The position numbers were made by a program, and so were the translations under genes. 64,000 nucleotides of DNA from Pseudomonadaceae bacterium (GTDB lineage Bacteria; Pseudomonadota; Gammaproteobacteria; Pseudomonadales; Azotimanducaceae): positions 1-64,000 of the forward strand of contig JANSWO010000008.1 in the NCBI GenBank assembly GCA_024743435.1. The letters are read 5' to 3'. This document shows positions 26,938 through 34,832 of the stretch, one piece after another. The number at the start of each line of letters is the position of its first letter. Positions within the stretch are counted from its first letter, which is position 1. The notes under the pieces are model-generated. The model was not told where the DNA came from. It saw nothing but the letters and a program-made list of their open reading frames with translations, and did not search any database.

Positions 26938-27174
26938 GCGCTGACGGTTGGTTGCGCTGTCCACAGATCTCACGTCCCCGTATTCCTCGCCGCTCAGATT
27001 TCGTCTGTATACGGACGATTGATTATCGTCATCCGGTCCGCATTTGGCCGGAATTCAACGCCAGGCCGACTAACGCCCGATTGTAGCCTATCCGCAGCTC
27101 AACGCAGAGCCGAGCTATGCGCTTTGCAGTATTGTGATCCCTGTTCAAACCACCGGCGAATTGAGTGGCGCAAA

Positions 27175-28455
27175 ATGGTCGACAAGTTCCATCCTGACAA
27201 ACCGAGAGCTAGCTCTGCCGGCGGTCTTGATCGTGATCAACGATCATCGATGTTGATCAGTGTTGCCGATGAAACGGGCGCGCTCGAGCAGGTGCTGAGC
27301 GAGTTTACCCGGCAACGTATCAACCTCACACAGATCGAATCCCGCCCAAGTGTCGATGGTCGCTTCGACATCTACGTCAACTGCGCGCTCACACCTGAGT
27401 CGAAACAGTGGCAATCCTTAATCGCGGCGCTGGCAGCAAACGGCCATGAGGTTCACGTGCTTGAGGATTCCTGGGTTGCCTGGTTTCCGCGCCACATATC
27501 GGATCTCGACGACGTTGCGAACCGTACGCTGGATGCGGGTACCGACCTAAGCGCCGATCACCCTGGATTCCAGGATGCGCCGTATCGACAAAGACGGGCG
27601 GAGATCGACGCTGCCGCCCGAGCTTACCGTTTTGGTGACGCGCTTCCGAACGTCGAGTACAACCCTGATGAACAGCGCGTATGGGCGTCAATCTACCTAG
27701 AATTGCGCGGTAGGCAGGAGCGTTTTGCGTGCTCCCGCTATCTTGCGTGTGTGCAGGAAATGGAGCGAGCTGACGTGCTGGGTGCCCATCGGCCGCCCCA
27801 GTTTCAGGTGGTGAGTGACTATCTGCGCGAGCGAACCGGATTCCAACTAAGGCCGGTCGCGGGGCTGCTGAGCAGCCGCGATTTTCTGAGCGGTCTGGCG
27901 TTTCGAGTGTTTTTCGCGACTCAGTATATTCGGCACGTAAGCCGCCCGATGTACACCCCTGAACCAGATGTCTGTCACGAACTCATCGGCCACGCGCCCA
28001 TGTTTGCTGATCACGATTTCGCCAATCTGTCGCAGGAGATCGGTTTGGCGTCGCTCGGAGCGAGCGATGCGGATATCGAAAGGCTTGCTCGCTGCTATTG
28101 GTTCTCCGCCGAGTTCGGAGTCCTTAACGAAGCAGGCCAACGCAGAGCATACGGAGCAGGGCTGCTCTCGAGTTTCGGTGAGCTTGAGTATGCGTGTGAC
28201 GGGGACTGGCTACCGCCAGAGGATGAGCCACGAAGCCCGCCCGTATTTCTACCGTTCGAGCCGGACCGCTCGGCTGACCAGCCTTACCCCATCACCGACT
28301 ATCAGGACGTCTATTTCGAAGCCGCCTCATTGCAGCAGGCGAGTGAGCGAATGCGCCGCTTCTGCCGTAACCTGGCACGCCCTTTTTACGCGCGGCTGGA
28401 TGACAACACCCAACGAATCTGGGTCGATAGAGCCGTACGTCGAATTCAGCACTGA
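27175..28455 (+). CDS. Aromatic amino acid hydroxylase with N-terminal ACT domain (eukaryote-like)
   Basis: A 426-residue pterin-dependent hydroxylase of the Phe/Tyr/Trp family. Residues 22-95 are an ACT domain (SMLISVADETGALEQVLSEF, INLTQIESRPS), linked through WFPRHISDLDDVANR to the catalytic domain, in the order of animal phenylalanine hydroxylase. Iron ligands are His268 and His273 in PEPDVCHELIGHAPMF and Glu313 in YWFSAEFG; the spacings of 5 and 40 equal those of mammalian PAH. GFQLRPVAGLLSSRDFL and AYGAGLLSSFGELEY are also nearly the animal sequence. Most bacterial PhhA enzymes are about 260-300 aa and lack the ACT domain. The C-terminus ends soon after IWVDRAVR, without a clear tetramerisation helix. 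No pterin-recycling gene (phhB) is adjacent. ATG at 27175 is preferred; the frame upstream is antisense to the GH2 gene. Confidence 0.92.
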   Translation: MVDKFHPDKPRASSAGGLDRDQRSSMLISVADETGALEQVLSEFTRQRINLTQIESRPSVDGRFDIYVNCALTPESKQWQSLIAALAANGHEVHVLEDSWVAWFPRHISDLDDVANRTLDAGTDLSADHPGFQDAPYRQRRAEIDAAARAYRFGDALPNVEYNPDEQRVWASIYLELRGRQERFACSRYLACVQEMERADVLGAHRPPQFQVVSDYLRERTGFQLRPVAGLLSSRDFLSGLAFRVFFATQYIRHVSRPMYTPEPDVCHELIGHAPMFADHDFANLSQEIGLASLGASDADIERLARCYWFSAEFGVLNEAGQRRAYGAGLLSSFGELEYACDGDWLPPEDEPRSPPVFLPFEPDRSADQPYPITDYQDVYFEAASLQQASERMRRFCRNLARPFYARLDDNTQRIWVDRAVRRIQH

Positions 28456-28547
28456 CACTATCGTTGTCGGCACGGCTCATACACAATGCCCGGCCACTGC
28501 CGACAGCCTTGACCGGGGGCCTGGCAACCAGCTAACTGAGGAAAACC

Positions 28548-30008
28548 GTGCGCCTCGAAGACCTAGTGGTCATGGCAGTTCTTTTCGTCGCAATCACCGC
28601 GATGGGTCATCGGCTCAGCGGCGGCATCAGCGATCGACGAGGGTTCTTTGAAGCCAGTGGCAACCTGCCGTGGTGGGCGGTATCTGCCAGCGTGGTCGCA
28701 ACGCTCGTCAGTTCCGTCACCTTCATCTCCGTGCCGGCGAGTGTGTTCAGTGTTGGTGGCGACCTTACTTACCTTCAGGTCGTTGTTGGCCTGGCGATCG
28801 GCAAGCTGCTCATTGCCGCCATGGTCGCGCGTCCGTACTACGATAGTGAGGGCATCAACAGCTGCTACGAGTACATCGGTGCTCGACTCGATAGGACAAC
28901 TGGTGAGTTTTCGATGCTCCTGGGCCTGCTGCTTAATGTCTTAAGCAGCGCTGCGAAACTGCTGACTGCACTGATTGTGTTGGACGTGATCACCGGTTGG
29001 GGAGCGTTCTATTGCGGCGCCGCGATCATGGCCGTGTCCGCTTTGTGGAGCACACTGGGCGGCTTGAAAACCGTTATCTGGACTGATTTTCTGCTGTTCG
29101 TCGTGTTTTCGGCCGGCGCGATCATCACGGTCTTCGTGTTGCACTTCGCCATCGAGATGTCGATTGCGGAAGCGCTTGTCGTTCTGGACAACAAGGCGAA
29201 ACTGGTCTTCGTCGATCTGACCATGGACCCAACCCGTCGCTACGCGTTCTTCTCCGTATTGCTCGGCACGCTTGGCCTGAGTATCGCCGTCTCTGCAACC
29301 CAAGGTACGTGGCAGCGGGTGCGAGCGTGCCGATCACTGAGGGACGTACGCCGTGCGTACTCTCTCGCCGCCGCGTTCTACGCGCTGCATCTCATCATCC
29401 TTGTCATCGGACTCGGACTCACGGTGTTCTACTACGAACAGCCACTGCCCGCGGCGGTAGCGGCCGAGATCGCTGCGCAGCCAGATCGGATATTTCCCTA
29501 TTTCATCTTGAACGAACTGCCCGTTGGCTTGGCTGGGCTGTTTATCGCTGCGATTTTTGCGGCGGCGATATCGACGATGGACTCGTTGCTAACCGAGAGC
29601 GCGGACCTCACGATCCGGCATATCTACCAACGTGTCATTCCCGCTGCGAGCGAGCGTCACTACCTTCGAGCATCACGAATCGCTTTAGTACTATGGAGTG
29701 CAGTATTTCTTGGTCTCGCTCTCGCCGTGAACAGCCTCTCCGCGGATTCGTTGCTTGATCTAACCTTTAAGCTCCCGAACTACCTGTACGGGGCGATATT
29801 CGCAACCATCGTCTTGGCAAGGCTGGGGATTGGCCGCTTTCCGACTTTCATCGCCGGATTCGTTGTTGCTTGCGCCGTTGTCGCCGCGCTGGCGAACCTG
29901 GGTATTGCCTACTTTTTGTGGTGTCCACTATCCGGTGTGGCGATGGTGGTCACCGTGATGCTGCTTTCTTCACGCGGTGTTCCCGATGATGGAGTCGTGC
30001 GTGTCTGA
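28548..30008 (+). CDS. Sodium:solute symporter (SSS family)
   Basis: A 486-residue inner-membrane transporter with about 13 hydrophobic segments. SSS features include the early helix with SVVATLVSSVTFISVPA, the YIGARLD/RTTGEF loop, SALWSTLGGLKTVIWTDFLLF (a very typical GG(L/M)xAVxWTDxxQ region) and AAAISTMDSLLTESADL, the sodium-site helix of the family. GTG start with TGAGGAAAA upstream. Substrate unknown; SSS members move sugars, amino acids, vitamins or organic acids. It follows the hydroxylase by 92 bases on the same strand, so cotranscription is possible. Confidence 0.9.
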   Translation: MRLEDLVVMAVLFVAITAMGHRLSGGISDRRGFFEASGNLPWWAVSASVVATLVSSVTFISVPASVFSVGGDLTYLQVVVGLAIGKLLIAAMVARPYYDSEGINSCYEYIGARLDRTTGEFSMLLGLLLNVLSSAAKLLTALIVLDVITGWGAFYCGAAIMAVSALWSTLGGLKTVIWTDFLLFVVFSAGAIITVFVLHFAIEMSIAEALVVLDNKAKLVFVDLTMDPTRRYAFFSVLLGTLGLSIAVSATQGTWQRVRACRSLRDVRRAYSLAAAFYALHLIILVIGLGLTVFYYEQPLPAAVAAEIAAQPDRIFPYFILNELPVGLAGLFIAAIFAAAISTMDSLLTESADLTIRHIYQRVIPAASERHYLRASRIALVLWSAVFLGLALAVNSLSADSLLDLTFKLPNYLYGAIFATIVLARLGIGRFPTFIAGFVVACAVVAALANLGIAYFLWCPLSGVAMVVTVMLLSSRGVPDDGVVRV

Positions 30009-30120
30009 ATGGCGGAAAACAGGGCGGCCGTCCGAGCGATCAGAGGCTTCGCATCGTTGATAGGAACTGACCGGTTGTTACCTGGTCGAAGCTCAACACA
30101 CAACTCGCTTGGTGGCACAC

Positions 30121-30153
30121 GGCAAGCGGCAAGCGGCAAGCGGCAAGCGGCAA
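30121..30153. repeat. Heptamer tandem repeat (GGCAAGC)
   Basis: GGCAAGC is repeated four times head to tail (30121-30148) followed by GGCAA, 20 bases before the VTT-protein start. Such short arrays change length by slippage and could alter spacing between a promoter and the start codon. Confidence 0.8.
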
Positions 30154-30173
30154 ATCATACGAATAAGGTAGGC

Positions 30174-30866
30174 ATGAAAACGCGACTGGTGATCTTTGTA
30201 ACCGTTCTGGCCGGTCTCGGCCTAGCCGCGTTGCTGCTCCCGATAGGACAATGGCTAACCGCGCTCCTGGATTGGGTGAGCGCAAACCCGGGCATATCGT
30301 GGCTGGTGTTTGGGCTCGTTTATATCGCAGCAGTAGTTGCACTGGCTCCGGGTTCGATTCTCACGCTCGCCGCAGGCTTTGTGTTCGACTTACCCATTGC
30401 GATTGTCCTTGTCTGGGTGTCAGCCAGCATCGGCGCCACTATCTCGTTCGTCCTGGGCCGATACTTCGTGCGCAGCTGGATCGACGAGCGGGTGGCCGGC
30501 AACGCTCGTTTTAGAGCGATCGATTCGGCGGTAGCGGAAAAGGGCGCTTTGATTGTGCTGTTGACGCGCCTGTCACCGGTGTTTCCGTTCAGCCTGCTGA
30601 ATTACGGTCTCGGCCTCACGCGAGTGCCGCTGCCGCATTATGTGGGTGCCTCCATGATCGGGATGCTTCCAGGCACGGCGCTCTACGTATACCTCGGCAG
30701 TGCCGGGCAATCGCTCACTGCACTGCTTTCGGGTGATGTCGGCGAGTCTAATCTCACGGGCTATCTGTTTGTGGGAGGCCTGATTGCAACGGCAATACTG
30801 ACGGTCGTCATTACACGGATCGCAACGAAAGCACTAAACAAACAACTGGACTCGGAGGCAGTGTGA
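30174..30866 (+). CDS. TVP38/TMEM64 (VTT-domain) membrane protein
   Basis: A 230-residue inner-membrane protein of the VTT/DedA-like superfamily. Signatures are the first helix with LPIGQWLTALLDWV, APGSILTLAAGFVFDLP, the re-entrant loop GATISFVLGRYFVRSW, then LLTRLSPVFPFSLLNYGLGLTRVP and GMLPGTALYVYLGSAG. VTT proteins act as lipid scramblases or in envelope homeostasis. The ATG at 30174 sits after AAGGTAGGC; an open frame back to 30009 crosses the heptamer repeat and looks non-coding. Its TGA overlaps the GTG of the flavoprotein gene (GTGA). The pairing of TVP38 with a mercuric-reductase-like flavoprotein recurs in bacteria. Confidence 0.88.
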   Translation: MKTRLVIFVTVLAGLGLAALLLPIGQWLTALLDWVSANPGISWLVFGLVYIAAVVALAPGSILTLAAGFVFDLPIAIVLVWVSASIGATISFVLGRYFVRSWIDERVAGNARFRAIDSAVAEKGALIVLLTRLSPVFPFSLLNYGLGLTRVPLPHYVGASMIGMLPGTALYVYLGSAGQSLTALLSGDVGESNLTGYLFVGGLIATAILTVVITRIATKALNKQLDSEAV

Positions 30867-32308
30867 GCTACCCAGGATCAGAATTCGACGAAAGCTGGCA
30901 ATCTCTGCTGGCGCCGCAAGGCTATGAAAACCCGATACCGCCAACGACGCCGTATCATCTGGCTGTCATCGGTGCCGGACCGGCTGGCCTCATCACAGCG
31001 ATCGTCGCCGCAGGGCTGGGCGCACGCGTCGCCTTGATCGAGCGTCACATGATGGGCGGGGACTGCCTGAACGTCGGCTGCGTGCCATCTAAGGCGCTAC
31101 TCGAATTCACAGCCGCCAACCCCAAGCCCGATTTTGACGCCGCTTTTGCCTGGCTGCGCGAGGTCAGGGCAGGCATCGCGCCACACGACAGCATCGAGCG
31201 ATATCGGCAGGCTGGTGTCGATGTCTACATTGGCTCAGCAAAGTTCGATAGCCGAGATCAAATCAGCATCGGCGATCAGCCCATCAACGCGCGCCGCTAC
31301 GTCATCGCAACGGGGGCACAGGCGTCGGTGCCGCCCATTCCCGGGTTGCAACAGGCCAATGCGCTGACGAACGAAACGGTCTTCAACCTCACTGCACAAC
31401 CAGAAAGGCTCGCCATTCTCGGCGGCGGTGCGATCGGCTGTGAGCTTGCTCAGGTGTTCGCCCGTCTGGGCAGCGAGGTGCACATTTTTGAGATGGCGCA
31501 ACAGTTGCTTCCGCTGGAGAGCCCTGAAGCTGGGGCGGCACTCGCCGAATCCATGCGCGAACTGGGCGTTGCGCTGCATCTTGGGGCGGGTGTGGAATCG
31601 GTCAGCGGCGAAGGACCGAACCTCGTCAGCGCCGGCGGTGAGCAAATTGAAGTCGATAGGGTGCTGGTGGCACTCGGTAGAAAGCCGAATACCGATGGCC
31701 TGTCGCTCAAACTTGCCGGCATCAATACGGACAAACGCGGTCTGATTCAGGTGGACAGCAAACTGCGCACGACCAATTCGCACGTTTTCGCGGCGGGAGA
31801 TTGCGCATCCCAACTACAGTTTACCCACCATGCGGATGCTCAGGCTCGCATCGTTGTGCAGAACGCGCTGTTCTTACCAACGGCCAAAGCCGACAAGCTC
31901 GTCATTCCTCGGTGTACCTACACGCATCCCGAAGTCGCCTCCATCGGGCGTGGTGCGAAAGAGCTGAGCGAGCAGGGCGTAGCGTTTGAACGCTTCTCCG
32001 TTCAGTTCGATGAGCTTGACCGGGGTAAGGCAGACCCTGATGGATCTGGATTCGCCGAAGTGTTGACCAAGAAGGGTTCAGACAAAATCCTGGGAGCAAC
32101 TATCCTCGGGCGCGACGCCGGCGAACAGATCGCGAGCATTGGCTTGCTCATGTCCAACGGGCTCGGCTTGAAAGCCGCGGGCAAGTCCGTTGTCACGTAT
32201 CCGACGCGCGCGGAGTATCTCAAGCGCCTGGCCGATGCCTACACTCGGTCCCGCTTCACGCCGATGGCCGCGAAAACGTTGAAAGCATGGCTGGATCGGC
32301 TGGTCTAG
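30863..32308 (+). CDS. FAD-dependent pyridine-nucleotide disulfide oxidoreductase (mercuric-reductase-like)
   Basis: A 481-residue class I flavoprotein disulfide reductase. FAD site VIGAGPAGLITAIVAAGLGA; redox-active disulfide in GGDCLNVGCVPSKALL; NAD(P) site LAILGGGAIGCELAQVFARLG; second FAD motif TNSHVFAAGDCASQLQFTHHA; C-terminal dimer domain with CTYTHPEVASIG. It lacks the N-terminal HMA domain and the C-terminal cysteine pair of true mercuric reductases, so mercury reduction is unlikely. It is translationally coupled to the VTT membrane protein, suggesting a shared envelope-related redox role that is not yet defined. Confidence 0.9.
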   Translation: MSYPGSEFDESWQSLLAPQGYENPIPPTTPYHLAVIGAGPAGLITAIVAAGLGARVALIERHMMGGDCLNVGCVPSKALLEFTAANPKPDFDAAFAWLREVRAGIAPHDSIERYRQAGVDVYIGSAKFDSRDQISIGDQPINARRYVIATGAQASVPPIPGLQQANALTNETVFNLTAQPERLAILGGGAIGCELAQVFARLGSEVHIFEMAQQLLPLESPEAGAALAESMRELGVALHLGAGVESVSGEGPNLVSAGGEQIEVDRVLVALGRKPNTDGLSLKLAGINTDKRGLIQVDSKLRTTNSHVFAAGDCASQLQFTHHADAQARIVVQNALFLPTAKADKLVIPRCTYTHPEVASIGRGAKELSEQGVAFERFSVQFDELDRGKADPDGSGFAEVLTKKGSDKILGATILGRDAGEQIASIGLLMSNGLGLKAAGKSVVTYPTRAEYLKRLADAYTRSRFTPMAAKTLKAWLDRLV

Positions 32309-32393
32309 ATCATAGCTAGGCAAACCGTGCGGGGTTGATTGTCAGCAGGCACAATACGTCACCAGATAGAGAGTCGTAGGCGCGGAGGCCACA

Positions 32394-33440
32394 ATGACAA
32401 CAGCAGCAAAAACTGGAATGAAAACGGCGCTAGCCGTCGGTGGCTACGCCCGAACTGACACCAAGGCGCTAGTCGAGTTTGTGCAGGAAGCGGAAAGCCT
32501 CGGTGTGGATTCCGTCTGGTCAGCTGAGGCTTGGGGGACTGACGCTGTGACCCCGCTTGCCTATCTAGCGGCAAAGACAGAACGCATCAAGCTTGGCACC
32601 GGCATCATGCAGATCAGTGCCAGAGCGCCCTCGATGACCGCAATGACAGCCCTTGCCCTGCACGATTTATCCGGCGGGCGATTTATGCTTGGTCTCGGCG
32701 CGAGCGGGCCACAGGTCGTGGAAGGTTTGCACGGCGTTGCCTACCAGGGGCCTCTCACCAGGCTGAAAGAGACCGTTGAAATAATCCGCATGGCGTTTCG
32801 TGGCGACAAAATCAGCTACGACGGCCTGTATCACCAGCTACCCAGACCCGGCGGACAGGGCAAACCGCTACGAATCGATCATCCGCCCGCTGAGATCCCG
32901 ATATATCTCGCGACGCTCGCTCCGAAATCGTTGCACTACACTGGCGCCGCGGCCGACGGCTGGCTCGGCACCTCATTTTCACCCGACCATGCAGATGCTC
33001 ACCTGGCACACATCGCCGAAGGTGCGGAAAGAGCCGGACGGTCCCTCTCCGACATTCACCTGAACGCTGCGTGCAGCGTCGCCATCGGTGAGAACGTCGA
33101 GCAACTCATCAGCGAGCGCAAGGCCGCTGTCGCCTTTCAAATGGGCGCGATGGGCAGTGCACAAACAAATTTCTACAACGCTGCGTACCAACGGGCCGGT
33201 TTCGAGGACGACGCCAAGGCCATCCAGCAGCTCTGGATTGCAGGAAAACGAGAAGACGCTGCGCATCGTGTACCCGATGAAATGGTCACTCAGTTCGGCG
33301 CTGTCGGCACCAGCGATATGGTCGCCGAACGCTTCCGACAATACGCCGCTGCCGGCATCAATGGCCTGACCCTGCGCCTCGAAGCAAAGAGCGCCAAAGC
33401 CCGCATGGAACTTCTCGAGCAGACACTCGATCTGATCTGA
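32394..33440 (+). CDS. Luciferase-like (LLM-class) flavin or F420-dependent oxidoreductase
   Basis: A 348-residue TIM-barrel oxidoreductase of the bacterial luciferase superfamily. Visible blocks: KALVEFVQEAESLGVDSVWSAE, RIKLGTGIMQISARAPSMTAM, LSGGRFMLGLGASGPQVVEGLHG, and the barrel end IYLATLAPKSLHYTGAAADGWLGTSF. These are closest to the LLM F420-dependent group (mer-like), but in gammaproteobacteria FMN is often the actual cofactor. Start ATG at 32394, with GGCGCGGAGG-like site upstream. An 11-bp hairpin lies directly after the stop. No operon partners. Confidence 0.87.
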   Translation: MTTAAKTGMKTALAVGGYARTDTKALVEFVQEAESLGVDSVWSAEAWGTDAVTPLAYLAAKTERIKLGTGIMQISARAPSMTAMTALALHDLSGGRFMLGLGASGPQVVEGLHGVAYQGPLTRLKETVEIIRMAFRGDKISYDGLYHQLPRPGGQGKPLRIDHPPAEIPIYLATLAPKSLHYTGAAADGWLGTSFSPDHADAHLAHIAEGAERAGRSLSDIHLNAACSVAIGENVEQLISERKAAVAFQMGAMGSAQTNFYNAAYQRAGFEDDAKAIQQLWIAGKREDAAHRVPDEMVTQFGAVGTSDMVAERFRQYAAAGINGLTLRLEAKSAKARMELLEQTLDLI

Positions 33441-33450
33441 TCGCTACGCC

Positions 33451-33484
33451 CCCTATTGCGAGGACACAGGCCTTCGCAATAGGG
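33451..33484. terminator. Hairpin after the LLM oxidoreductase gene
   Basis: CCCTATTGCGA (33451-33461) and TCGCAATAGGG (33474-33484) form a perfect 11-bp stem with a 12-base loop, starting 10 bases after the stop. No T-run follows. It may end the upstream transcript or form the left boundary of the REP-transposase element. Confidence 0.55.
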
Positions 33485-33501
33485 ACACACAATTCCAGCA
33501 G

Positions 33502-33513
33502 GTGTGGACACAC
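33502..33513 (-). repeat. REP-like motif, left flank of transposase
   Basis: GTGTGGACACAC, followed by GCC, is the reverse complement (with two bases missing) of the GTGTGTCCCCACACC units on the right side of the transposase gene. A part copy (GGGACACAC) overlaps the hairpin end at 33482-33490. The opposite orientation on the two sides forms an inverted flank. Confidence 0.6.
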
Positions 33514-33669
33514 GCCATCCCGCCAGTTGTCCTCCACTTTCGCAGTCAGAACCAAAGGGTTCAGCGACCGGACAGATTTGGTCGACTTTCGGTGAGGTCC
33601 AGAGAAAGTTAGCTTTTTGCTATCTGATATCGCTGATACTTGAGTAGGAAATCAGCTCGATAGAATCAC

Positions 33670-34569
33670 TTAGGCGAGCGCGCGTTCTCGCGGTTGAAAC
33701 CCGCGTTTTGCGAGCCACCTTGTGAGCACTTCCGCACCACCATAAGCACGTTGACGCTTTGCAATAGAGAATATGTGGGCAAGCAGATTTTCCCCAACTG
33801 AACTGGGTGCTACGCGATCCACCGGTTTGCTTGCTGCCCGAATGCGGGCGAAGTACTCGCGCTTCGAAATCGGAACACGAGTAGGAGTAAGCAATCCCGA
33901 GACAACAGGTGCAAGGTATTCGTCAATGGATTCGCTCGTGTTGTGGAGACGATCATGAGCAGAGGTATGTTCGCTTGCTTCAATCGAATTCGCGATCCTG
34001 GCTCTGATGGGGTTCAAATCAACATATGCCATCGCGGCAAGGACAGCATTGTCGTCTAATAGCGCACCAGAGTAGAAGCGCTGCTCGAAGAAGTGTCCGG
34101 TAGTACCGTCTTCTAGGTTTGCTCGGCGCGCGATAGGTTGCTTAAGTAGCTTCATAAACACAGAAACTGAGCCAAGTTTTTGTCTCAGCTCGACCAGCTT
34201 ATCGGCATTTGCCAGAAAGCTTTGGCGCTGGTTTTCGCTTCGAATCGTGTCTATTTCGCCGTCAGACTTCTTTGGAGGGCAAACACTGAGCCACCGATCA
34301 ACAACCTCCTCATCAGGCCATCCCAACGGCGCGAGAGGATCGCTAAACACCGCGAGATGAAAGTGATTACTCAGTATGGAGTACGCATGAATCTCTATTG
34401 CGAACGAACCACCCAGATCATTTAGACGTTGCTTTAGCCATGCTTTTCGGTGGCTGTAGTCGCGTGTGCCCACTCGTCCGCACAACCACGACTGTCGAAC
34501 ACATCGCGATATCAAGTGGTAGAAACCAGGTGTTGTTTGATCGATCAGCAGAGAACGTGGAGTAGCCAT
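33670..34569 (-). CDS. REP-associated tyrosine transposase (Y1_Tnp, HUH)
   Basis: A 299-residue single-strand transposase of the IS200/IS605-like Y1 superfamily, RAYT type. The HUH metal motif is SNHFHLAVF near residue 70, after EIHAYSI. A long insertion and C-terminal region follow, with FEQRFYSGALLDDNAVLAAMAYVDLNPIRA, a stretch very typical of RAYT proteins; the catalytic tyrosine is probably within AAMAYVDLNP. RAYTs are usually single-copy, domesticated and act on REP/BIME palindromes. Here REP-like motifs occur on both sides in opposite orientation. The gene appears intact. Confidence 0.88.
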   Translation of the reverse strand: MATPRSLLIDQTTPGFYHLISRCVRQSWLCGRVGTRDYSHRKAWLKQRLNDLGGSFAIEIHAYSILSNHFHLAVFSDPLAPLGWPDEEVVDRWLSVCPPKKSDGEIDTIRSENQRQSFLANADKLVELRQKLGSVSVFMKLLKQPIARRANLEDGTTGHFFEQRFYSGALLDDNAVLAAMAYVDLNPIRARIANSIEASEHTSAHDRLHNTSESIDEYLAPVVSGLLTPTRVPISKREYFARIRAASKPVDRVAPSSVGENLLAHIFSIAKRQRAYGGAEVLTRWLAKRGFQPRERALA

Positions 34570-34755
34570 CCGGTCAGCCTACGCCGATGCGGCAACAGCT
34601 CATGTCGGAGATTCAAGAGAATCTGCGTGAGAATCTGCCGAATAGATCGCGCGATGTATCACTCCAAACGAAAGCTGTTCCTGCAGCGAACAGAATGTGT
34701 GCCTCTAGTTCTCCAGAACGTGTGTCCCGACACCCATGTCGTCTACTTTTCCAAC

Positions 34756-34831
34756 GACCGTGTGTCACCCCACCGAAGAAAGACCGTGTGTCCCCACACC
34801 GAAAGAAAGACCGTGTGTCCCCACACCGAAG
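34756..34831 (+). repeat. 26/27-bp tandem REP-like repeat (about three units)
   Basis: Units start at 34756, 34782 and 34809, each reading GACCGTGTGTCCCCACACC plus GAAAGAAA (first unit with CACCCCACC, third truncated after CCGAAG). A degenerate fourth core, ACGTGTGTCCCGACACCC, lies near 34720. The core GTGTG..CCACAC is a palindrome able to form a small hairpin. The array ends directly at the stop of the sugar transferase gene, so it would form the 3' end of its message. Confidence 0.85.
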
Positions 34832-34832
34832 A

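Noticed and set aside
26920-27174. 84-residue N-terminal extension of the aromatic amino acid hydroxylase
   Set aside because: It would be antisense to the start of the GH2 gene, shows no family resemblance, and an ATG at 27175 begins directly before the ACT domain.
30863-32308. True mercuric reductase
   Set aside because: The C-terminal cysteine pair and the HMA domain are missing and there are no mer genes around.
34756-34831. CRISPR array
   Set aside because: The units are head-to-tail copies without unique spacers, number about three, and no cas genes are present.
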